DNA of 64,000 nucleotides from Marinibium conchae (GTDB lineage Bacteria > Pseudomonadota > Gammaproteobacteria > Enterobacterales > Alteromonadaceae): assembly GCF_015595035.1 (NCBI RefSeq), contig NZ_JADNRN010000003.1, positions 124,001 to 188,000 of the forward strand, in the 5' to 3' direction. The translations under genes and the position numbers were made by a program. Every line of letters begins with the position of its first letter. The first letter of the stretch is position 1. This document shows positions 57,553 through 64,000 of this stretch, piece by piece. The notes under the pieces were generated by a model. That model saw only the letters and a list, made by a program, of their open reading frames with translations, searched no databases and had not been told where the DNA came from.

Positions 57553-58698
57553 TTATTTAATCGTTGACGGCAAGCTTGACGCTTCCTGAAAAAGTAAAAT
57601 TGGAAAACCGCCCATGCGCTCAACTAAGCCTTCAATACGCCGCGTGTTCTCTCCATTTGGTGCTAAGTCACGAATATAAATGCCAATTATCTGTTCAGGA
57701 TATTGCAATTTAATACTGGTGTAGACTTCTGGGTCTTGTTCACCACTATCGCCGATGAGAACAAACTGTCTTTGTGGATATTTATCTAAAATCTGGCGCA
57801 ACTGCGCAGGCTTTGTCGCTTCACCATCTTTAAAAAGTGCCAACAGACTTTCATCTCGAAAGCGGAACGACTTCAGCGAAAGTGAAAAATCAGGAAAGCC
57901 AGCAAGTTGCAGAAATGACTCAAGTTCGGAATATAAGTACCAAGGGCTAGATGAAACATAGTGAAAACTCACTCCTTGCTCAGACCACGAAGAATATACC
58001 TCAGCAATATTTGGAACAGCGGAAAATGAGTTCAGAAATGTATTTTCAAGCAGTGCTTTCTTTGATTTTACTTCACTAATTTTAACAGTATCATCAATGT
58101 CGCTGATCACAGAAATGCCATATTGAGGAATCAGGCGAGCTCGACCACATACTTCCCTTGAATGAATGCGAGTACAATACTGAATAGATTGAATAAAAGC
58201 CTTGTTATCCTGATCTTCGTCTACATTACTGGCTGTAAAATAGCTTAGTACCTGCCCGTTTTCCTGTGTTTTACCAACGCGGTATAGATTTTTAGAGGCT
58301 AAGTTGCTTTTCGTCTTAAGCGCTATGGTGAACCATTTACCTCTTTCATTATCAACCAGAAACTGATTTATCCTGTGCTCAAAAGTGGCCGCGTTTTCAT
58401 TGTCGATGTCGATATCATAAGCAAGCCACAAACTCTCTTTTACAACTTTCATGCGAACCTGACTATCTGCTGGCTCGTATACCCAAGCATGAACAGGAAT
58501 CTGCCATTCGCCGGTACCATCACCATTTGCATCACGTAGAAACGCATCTGTCGTAAAAAACTGCAACACTTCATCAGGGGCGATGTTATTCTCTTGAACA
58601 CTCAGTGCTTGGTCTTGAAAGTCTCCTGCAGCGCAAGCATTTAACCACAGAAAACTGCTGATAAGAAAACTACGCTTCAAGAATCTCTTTGCATGCAT
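57553..58698 (-). CDS. App1-family (DUF2183) phosphatase lipoprotein
   Basis: 381 residues with lipobox LNACA; AGGAG precedes the ATG. The C-terminal half (about 205-365) is the App1 catalytic domain: DIDDTVK supplies the DxDxT nucleophile of the HAD-like fold, then SSSPWYLY and LIGDSGEQDPE. Yeast App1 is a phosphatidate phosphatase, and bacterial members are mostly uncharacterised. The lipid anchor places this one in the cell envelope. It is convergent with the metallopeptidase gene. Confidence 0.85.
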   Translation of the reverse strand: MHAKRFLKRSFLISSFLWLNACAAGDFQDQALSVQENNIAPDEVLQFFTTDAFLRDANGDGTGEWQIPVHAWVYEPADSQVRMKVVKESLWLAYDIDIDNENAATFEHRINQFLVDNERGKWFTIALKTKSNLASKNLYRVGKTQENGQVLSYFTASNVDEDQDNKAFIQSIQYCTRIHSREVCGRARLIPQYGISVISDIDDTVKISEVKSKKALLENTFLNSFSAVPNIAEVYSSWSEQGVSFHYVSSSPWYLYSELESFLQLAGFPDFSLSLKSFRFRDESLLALFKDGEATKPAQLRQILDKYPQRQFVLIGDSGEQDPEVYTSIKLQYPEQIIGIYIRDLAPNGENTRRIEGLVERMGGFPILLFQEASSLPSTIK

Positions 58699-59057
58699 CT
58701 GGCGCTCCTATAGGCACGGCTGATTGACCTAAATAATAAATGCGATTCAGCTATCACTATCAACACGTATAGAGTATCGCCGATAAAGGAATTATCGCAA
58801 AACCTGCCAGTAAACGATAATGAAACCCAACTGGATTTCGATTTTGGTGCTTAAAAACACTTCTTAAATTCAACTGCTATAAAGACTAGCATGTACCGTT
58901 AATACTTCTCGTGCTTATTTAATTTGCTTTTTTATTACCTCGTATTACCCAGATATTTTTATACTTGCTGCCGTTTTTTTAAATTTGCTTATTTCCTATA
59001 CAAATCTATTGCGCTACATTACGACCATTTACTAAGTCTTAATAGGAAATAGAAAGC
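58699..59057. other. Intergenic region between divergent lipoprotein genes
   Basis: 359 bases, A/T-rich, with no credible gene or strong hairpin. It must hold the promoters of the App1-type gene (leftward) and the small lipoprotein (rightward). I cannot assign them firmly. Confidence 0.5.
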
Positions 59058-59510
59058 ATGGAAAATAAAGCATCAAGGTCGACTTCGATCAAATTATTAT
59101 TAACGGCAGGTATCATATTTTTGTTCAGTGCCTGCAGCGGCCCTTCAGAGGATAGCGCATCAAATCAGCTTGATAGTTATGAAGAGCTTGATGACAAAGC
59201 CTATGCTGCCAACTATCAAGACAATGATGAAAACGAAGATGGCGACGACTACGAAGAGCCTTATCCGGAATATTGCTTAAGTGGGAAAGTGAATATTACT
59301 GAATCAACCAATATTGATGAGTTTGATTGTGAAATCGCTGTGGAAGGCAAGAACCGTGGAGATATCAATAATCCTAACGCCATGAGTGTATCTGTTACCT
59401 TGCAAGGCAATGAACAATTAAATAATGCAGGTATTAAGTACTTTACTTTAGACGCAGAAGTTACTGGTGAGAATATAAGACAAATTAACGCTATCTACTA
59501 CCCTCGGTGA
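59058..59510 (+). CDS. Small acidic lipoprotein, function unknown
   Basis: 150 residues. The signal has a lipobox (LFSAC) near residue 30, and a GAAAG ribosome-binding site precedes the ATG. The mature N-terminal part is strongly acidic (runs such as NDENEDGDDYEEPYPE). The C-terminal part is probably a small beta domain with two Cys (YCLSG, FDCEIA) that may pair. I recognise no family. It is flanked by the App1-type gene and transposase remains. Confidence 0.65.
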   Translation: MENKASRSTSIKLLLTAGIIFLFSACSGPSEDSASNQLDSYEELDDKAYAANYQDNDENEDGDDYEEPYPEYCLSGKVNITESTNIDEFDCEIAVEGKNRGDINNPNAMSVSVTLQGNEQLNNAGIKYFTLDAEVTGENIRQINAIYYPR

Positions 59511-59688
59511 CAGCTGGCTTTAGGGCAGTTTCGCGTGTACTCATTTGTGGTGTTAAAGAAATTTGTGAAATATTCGTCGTTGAGGTGAGTAAGTCAGCTG
59601 ACCTTTGGTGCTGAAATTGGGATAGTGAGATGCGAAAGACCTTGCCTCAACATAAAACATGTTCAAGCATTACTGTATCCTTCGTGTG

Positions 59689-61286
59689 TCATGCGCCAAA
59701 GTCAAAATCCCTTTGGATGGTAAAATCATCAAAAATAACCGTTTGCTCCAAAGCTTCGACTGGCGGTGCTCTGGAATTGTTGGCAGTGATGGGTGAGCCT
59801 TGTTTGTCTAGATATGACAATATCTTGTGGATGATGGTGAGTTTTGTGATACAAGCAATTATCGTTACATTGTGCTTTTGACATTTTTCACATTCGGTAA
59901 TATCTATGTTAAAGACCCGCTTTAAGCGCTGGGCCCAACTCATGCCTCTTGCATGATAGGGTTTATCAGACGGGTGTTGCTTATCAACGAGTTTAGGGCT
60001 GTTTTTTCCACGTTGCGATGCAGTCACCTTCGATCGAAGATTGCTGTTGGGCGCAAATACCCCATAAAACCTAGTCAAATTTTGCCTTGGCGGTGGAATA
60101 AGAGCGGCTAGTTTGCCTATAAAGTCTAAAGGGTCAAAGAATATATGAGTTGTCCCATCTCGATATGGGGTCTTCAACTCATATCGCACTTTTCCATGCT
60201 CGGTCATGCTCAAGCGCTGCTCACTAATAGCTGGACGGCTGATGTAACGACACAAGCGTTCTAGTTTTTCAGGCTCATCGGCATTGGCAAATACTCCAGC
60301 ATGTAATGAAAAGCCTGAAGTATTAGCTAACTGTCCATACTCGCCATCAGTGCTCGCAGGCAGGGTTTGTAAGGTAAACACCTTTTGCCCTTGTTGCGGT
60401 CCCATGGCGATGCGGTAGCTGACAGACGCTCCTTGCAACTGCAGCAGACTATCCTCATCATCTACTGGCAAAGTGAGGTAACTGTTTTCCATGTCGCGTT
60501 GTACTAAACCGACTTTTTGTAAATATCGAGCAATGCGTTGGCTAATGGTATGCAACAGTTCGACCATGTCATCATGTGTTGGGGCCTTTATCCGGGTAAA
60601 GGTAGTGCCACTCCATGGATTTTCACTTACTGAACCTTCTAAGAACAGCATATGAAAATGGATGTTCAAATTGAGGGCGCTACCGAAGCGTTGAATGAGG
60701 GTAACAGCTCCTGTTTTAGCTTGTTTATTGGTAAAGCCTGCTCGGCTCACAATATGAGTAGAAATGGCGCGATAAATAACGCCCATCACTTTACTTAACT
60801 CACTTGGGCATCTTGCCAGCAGTAATCGAAGTGGAATGGGGAGGCTCAGTACCCATTGCCTTATGGGATAGCCCCGTAATACATCATCTACCAATAAAGC
60901 TGCACTTTCTGCCATTCGTCTCGCGCCGCAGCTTGGGCACAAAATCGTTGGGAACGATTTTGAACAACCGAAGGTTGGCCCAAAGGGCGTAGGACAGGAT
61001 GTCCGGAGTAAAATCCACGTCGCTTGCAGCTAAACGCGACTAACTTTTCATGTTTGCAGTCGCCGCATACCACGCGTAAAAACCCATTCTCAAGTCGACC
61101 GCATTTGAGAAACTCATCAAATTCCTTTTCAACATGATGTGGCAACGACTTTCCTTGATGAGAAAGGTGCGCTTGAAAGTCTGGATAGTTACACTCAACC
61201 AATTGATACAGCAATGTTTGCTCTGGTCGATGACGTTGATACTTGTGTTTGTTTGGAACTTGCAACAATGGTGTCCTTGCCACCAA
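59689..61286 (-). pseudogene. IS91-family transposase, interrupted
   Basis: The two parts read as one IS91/Y2-type rolling-circle transposase of about 500 residues. The N-terminal piece (61286 to 61011) has the zinc-binding domain (CGDCKHEKLVAFSCKRRGF). The C-terminal piece (60942 to 59689) continues at CPSCGARRMAES and keeps the HUH motif HFHML, RYISRPA with the candidate catalytic Tyr, THIFFDPLDF and a terminal CEKC motif. Between them a 71-base insertion shifts the frame. The element is probably immobile now. The ends are not clear; 59511-59688 and 61287-61480 should contain them. Confidence 0.87.
60940..61010. repeat. Hairpin-rich insertion of about 71 bp in the IS91 transposase
   Basis: Removing these bases rejoins GGF and CPSCG in the expected transposase frame. 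The insert consists of three inverted repeats: AAAATCGTT/AACGATTTT (60941-60961), GCCC/GGGC (60978-60988) and GGACA/TGTCC (60992-61004). It looks like a REP/MITE-type palindromic element; I saw no second copy in the window. Confidence 0.7.
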
Positions 61287-61480
61287 TTTTTTGTATAGTT
61301 TGCTGAAAATGTTTACGCTTGGATACTGGATTTAGTACCTGAATTTGAATAGCGTTCAGCTTCTGCTATGCGAACAAACCAGCAACTTAGTTTATCGCTC
61401 CTGAATGCTCGGAGTTTGTCTTTTTCCTCCTGTCAGGTTAAATCGAAACTCATAACCAAAGATGCCAGATTAGGTTTAAG

Positions 61481-61554
61481 CTACTACAAATCACACTACT
61501 ACAAATCACACTACTACAAATCACACTAATGCAATTTAAAGTGCAATTTAAAGT
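61481..61554. repeat. Short tandem repeats beside the EAL gene stop codon
   Basis: CTACTACAAATCACA occurs three times in perfect tandem (61481-61525). GCAATTTAAAGT then occurs twice in tandem (61531-61554), the second copy overlapping the EAL stop. The duplicated EAL segment begins within this second repeat. Confidence 0.9.
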
Positions 61555-62288
61555 AGCTCAAAGTCTATTGTAGGAAGCGACTCAAAGCTTGGCATCGCGA
61601 AAAGATAGCCTTGAAAGTAGCGAAAGCCTAACTCTCGAAGCACTTTAAATTCCTCGGGCTTTTCAACACCTTCTACAATAATCCTTCTAGTCACCCTGTC
61701 GAGCATATTTTTGGTTGACTCTACTATCAATTGCTTTCTTTGATGCAGATGTATATCACTAATGAGACTACGATCTATTTTAACCTCATCAGCTTCAATT
61801 TCTCCCAGCAACTTTAGACCCGAAAAGCCAGCTCCAAAGTCATCGATGGCAGTCGAAAAACCTCTGCTTTTGTAGTCATTGACGATTTTAGCAACATGGT
61901 CAGCATCTTTATATTCTTCATGTTCAGAAAATTCAAAAGTGATATTCGAAATGGGGAAATTATACTTCTTAGCTGCGTTGAGTGTCGTTTGAATACATCT
62001 TGCTGGTTCGTAGACCGCGTTAGGCATAAAATTAATCGATAAATTGCTTGTTATTCCTAATTTAGACGCCCACTCAATTGCTTTCACTCTACAAGCTTGG
62101 TCAAAAGAATAAATATTAGTTGCACTTACATGTTGAAACACCTCTGCGGCACCACCACCATTAATGGTTCTTACTAGCGCTTCATAGGAATGCACACGCT
62201 TAAGTTTGATGTCAATGATGGGTTGAAATGCCATCGATATAGCAATAGAGAAGTCGTCACCATTTTTACATTGGCTACAATTTGTCAA
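61548..62288 (-). CDS. EAL-domain c-di-GMP phosphodiesterase
   Basis: A 246-residue stand-alone EAL domain. The start is TTG at 62288 (in-frame stop two codons upstream; GGTGA precedes it). An N-terminal CSQC lies before the domain, which begins at AFQPIID. It keeps EALVR, NFMPN, FEFSEHE, DDFGAGFSG, VKIDRS and EGVEKPEE, so catalytic and metal ligands look intact. It should cleave c-di-GMP to pGpG. Its 3' 477 bases are duplicated at 54.2 kb. Regulation is unknown. Confidence 0.9.
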   Translation of the reverse strand: MTNCSQCKNGDDFSIAISMAFQPIIDIKLKRVHSYEALVRTINGGGAAEVFQHVSATNIYSFDQACRVKAIEWASKLGITSNLSINFMPNAVYEPARCIQTTLNAAKKYNFPISNITFEFSEHEEYKDADHVAKIVNDYKSRGFSTAIDDFGAGFSGLKLLGEIEADEVKIDRSLISDIHLHQRKQLIVESTKNMLDRVTRRIIVEGVEKPEEFKVLRELGFRYFQGYLFAMPSFESLPTIDFELL

Positions 62289-62581
62289 GCATCACCATAG
62301 AAATAGAACTTATTCTTAAATAGTACAGCTTTTAAACTAATACAATAAGCTGATTTACACAAACCTTTCTCATCTCTTTACATTTGTTCTACAGACATAT
62401 TCCCTATGCTAGCACCTTCAATTCCGTAGCCAAACCTCAGTTCATATGCAAAGATAAAGTCTGCTGTTCACCCCGATAACTATAGACTGCGTTAAACAGC
62501 ACTACGCTATCTTTGGTATTCAGTAAATACTCATTTTTACAAAGCACTACTGAGGCAAGTTTACAGAGGAAGTATCAGCAA

Positions 62582-63922
62582 ATGTCACAAAACTCAACTT
62601 CATTGGCACCGCAAGAACAACATACTAAGCAAATTCTGAATGTATTGGCGACTCCGCTCGCACTTCCCTGCGGAACAGTAATTCCCAACCGGCTAGGGAA
62701 AAGCGCGATGACGGAAGGTTTAGCAGATCCTCATGGTAGGCCAACTCATGAGCACATTCAGCTCTACAAAACATGGGCTGAAGGTGGAACTGGCTTGCTA
62801 ATAACAGGCAACATCATGGTCGATAAACGCTACCTTGAACGCGCTGGCAATGTGGTGCTTGAAGATAATAGTTCAATTGAACTACTAAAGCGTTGGGCCT
62901 CGGCAGGAAAATCTTCAGGGAATAAGCATTGGGTTCAACTCAATCACCCTGGCCGACAATGCCCAAAACTAGTGAATAAGCAGCCGCTGTCACCCTCAGA
63001 TATTCAGCTCGATATGTTGGGCAATTTTGGAAAGCCAAGAGCGATGACTCAAGCCGATATAGACGACGTAATTCAGCGCTTTGCGAGATCTGCGGCCATC
63101 ACTAAAGAAGCGGGGTTCAGTGGGGTGCAAATACACTGCGCTCACGGCTATTTGTTAAGTCAATTTTTGTCACCAAAAATTAATAAACGACAGGATAAAT
63201 ATGGCGGCTCCCTAGAGAACCGAGCTCGCATAATACGAGAGCTTATTGCGGCAGTGAGGCTAGCGGTTGGTAAAGATTTTCCAATTGGGGTGAAACTGAA
63301 TTCATCCGACTTTCAGAAAGGCGGTTTCACTCTTGATGAATGCGCTCAGGTAGCCAGTTGGTTAGGTCAAGACGGGATAGACTTACTTGAAATCTCTGGA
63401 GGCACCTACGAACAATTGAGTTTAATCGGTGTTGAGCCCACAGAGGTGCGAGAAAGCACGCGAAAACGAGAAGCTTACTTCATTGAGTACGCCAAGCGCA
63501 TCAAAGAAGCCGCAAAAGTACCACTGATGCTTACAGGCGGCTTTCGCAGCAGACAGGTTATGGAAAATGCCATTAGCTCTGGCGAAGTCGATCTCATTGG
63601 CCTTGCTCGCCCGCTGTGTACTCAGCCCTATTGCTCAAATGACTTAGTGACTCAAAAAATCGACAAGCTCGATGACCACGAGCACAAACTCGTGCTTGGT
63701 AAAGGTTTTTGGGGAAATAATAGCTCATCAAATCTGATTAAGGGTATCAATAGCTTTGGGCAAGTAGGCTTTTACTATTGGCAGATAATTCGATTAGCAA
63801 AAGAACTCAAACCTCAGCCTGAACTAGGCGTATTTCACTCGTTTTTAAAACATAGCTTTAACGATATTCGTTTAAATTTAAGACGCAAAAAGACCTTCAA
63901 AAATAACGCACAAGACAAATAG
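62582..63922 (+). CDS. NADH:flavin oxidoreductase, Old Yellow Enzyme family
   Basis: About 446 residues from the ATG at 62582, with AGAGGAAG (62565-62572) upstream; an earlier in-frame start at 62513 lacks this. It forms an FMN-binding TIM barrel. LPCGTVIPNRLGKSAMTEG opens the domain. IHCAHGYLLSQFLSP has the His pair that binds the substrate carbonyl, and NKRQDKYGGSLENRAR is the family signature. LTGGFRSR and GLARPL bind FMN phosphate. It should reduce activated C=C bonds; substrate unknown. The last 78 bases of the window after it hold no recognised feature. Confidence 0.9.
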   Translation: MSQNSTSLAPQEQHTKQILNVLATPLALPCGTVIPNRLGKSAMTEGLADPHGRPTHEHIQLYKTWAEGGTGLLITGNIMVDKRYLERAGNVVLEDNSSIELLKRWASAGKSSGNKHWVQLNHPGRQCPKLVNKQPLSPSDIQLDMLGNFGKPRAMTQADIDDVIQRFARSAAITKEAGFSGVQIHCAHGYLLSQFLSPKINKRQDKYGGSLENRARIIRELIAAVRLAVGKDFPIGVKLNSSDFQKGGFTLDECAQVASWLGQDGIDLLEISGGTYEQLSLIGVEPTEVRESTRKREAYFIEYAKRIKEAAKVPLMLTGGFRSRQVMENAISSGEVDLIGLARPLCTQPYCSNDLVTQKIDKLDDHEHKLVLGKGFWGNNSSSNLIKGINSFGQVGFYYWQIIRLAKELKPQPELGVFHSFLKHSFNDIRLNLRRKKTFKNNAQDK

Positions 63923-64000
63923 AGCAATTGTCATATTTCTGCACTCGTAGTGTCACGTTTTGTTCATACTAAAGGCTTAGCCTACCAATGTTGGTAATCA

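Larger units (their letters stand above)
54217..62023. mobile_element. Accessory block bounded by 477-bp direct repeats, containing IS91-type transposase remains
   Basis: Both borders are same-orientation copies of the 3' EAL segment (54217-54693 and 61547-62023). Inside are a frameshifted metallopeptidase, an App1-type phosphatase lipoprotein, a small lipoprotein and a broken IS91-family transposase next to the right border. Homologous recombination between the repeats would delete about 7.3 kb. Whether IS91 one-ended transposition or another event created the layout is inference. Confidence 0.55.

Noticed and set aside
59593-59602. The palindrome GTCAGCTGAC as the IS91 replication origin end
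   Set aside because: A 10-base palindrome alone is too weak to place the element end; no matching known end sequence could be checked.
60888-61286. An independent 132-residue gene
   Set aside because: It is the N-terminal part of the IS91 transposase; its last about 40 residues come from the palindromic insert and the wrong frame.
61481-61525. A CRISPR-like array
   Set aside because: The three 15-bp units are directly adjacent with no spacers and no cas genes nearby.

Overview
The window looks like the chromosome of a marine, polysaccharide-degrading gammaproteobacterium of the Alteromonadales/Cellvibrionales type. The reasons are TonB-dependent nutrient uptake, many outer-membrane lipoproteins, several alginate lyase families, a GH5 glycanase, many c-di-GMP enzymes and a GlyGly-CTERM-like tail. 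I cannot name the genus. I see no rRNA, tRNA or CRISPR array.

Layout. 0-6 kb: 3' part of a secreted GH5 glycanase, a periplasmic metallo-beta-lactamase-fold hydrolase, a class C beta-lactamase-like serine hydrolase and a CBM9/DUF5916 outer-membrane protein. 6.5-7.4 kb: a diguanylate cyclase with a degenerate receiver domain. 7.8-25.1 kb: one + strand operon of four very large exported proteins (about 2187, 1082, 1408 and 1079 residues; the first and last are lipoproteins). The last two junctions are 4-base ATGA overlaps and the operon ends at a strong terminator. Its function is unknown.

25.2-44.0 kb (all - strand): an alginate utilisation locus. In transcription order it holds an SDR reductase (probable DEH reductase), the operon PL6 lyase - PL17 oligoalginate lyase - MFS transporter - PL7 lyase, a TonB-dependent receptor, a second PL6 lyase and a repeat-rich binding lipoprotein. 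The logic is extracellular or periplasmic cleavage (PL7, PL6), uptake by the receptor, exolytic conversion to unsaturated monouronate (PL17), inner-membrane import (MFS) and reduction to KDG (SDR). KDG kinase, KDPG aldolase and the regulator are not in the window. Several control regions share TTGGTA/TACCAA elements. Two contain perfect 17-bp inverted repeats TTTTGGT-N3-ACCAAAA, and three promoters share one geometry. The PL6-PL17-MFS-PL7 operon has a roughly 195-nt leader with stacked hairpins ending in an intrinsic terminator just before the start codon, a candidate attenuator.

44.3-54 kb: a second SDR, a ThrE-type threonine/serine exporter, a nitroreductase, a Baeyer-Villiger-like flavoprotein, a PL6-like beta-helix lipoprotein whose two catalytic positions read Gln and Glu instead of Lys and Arg, and a membrane GGDEF-EAL protein with a degenerate GGDEF. 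54.2-62.3 kb: an accessory block bounded by a 477-bp direct duplication of the 3' part of an EAL gene. It contains a frameshifted reprolysin-like metallopeptidase, an App1-type phosphatase lipoprotein, a small acidic lipoprotein and an IS91-family transposase broken by an insertion of about 71 bp rich in hairpins. 62.6-63.9 kb: an Old Yellow Enzyme-family oxidoreductase.
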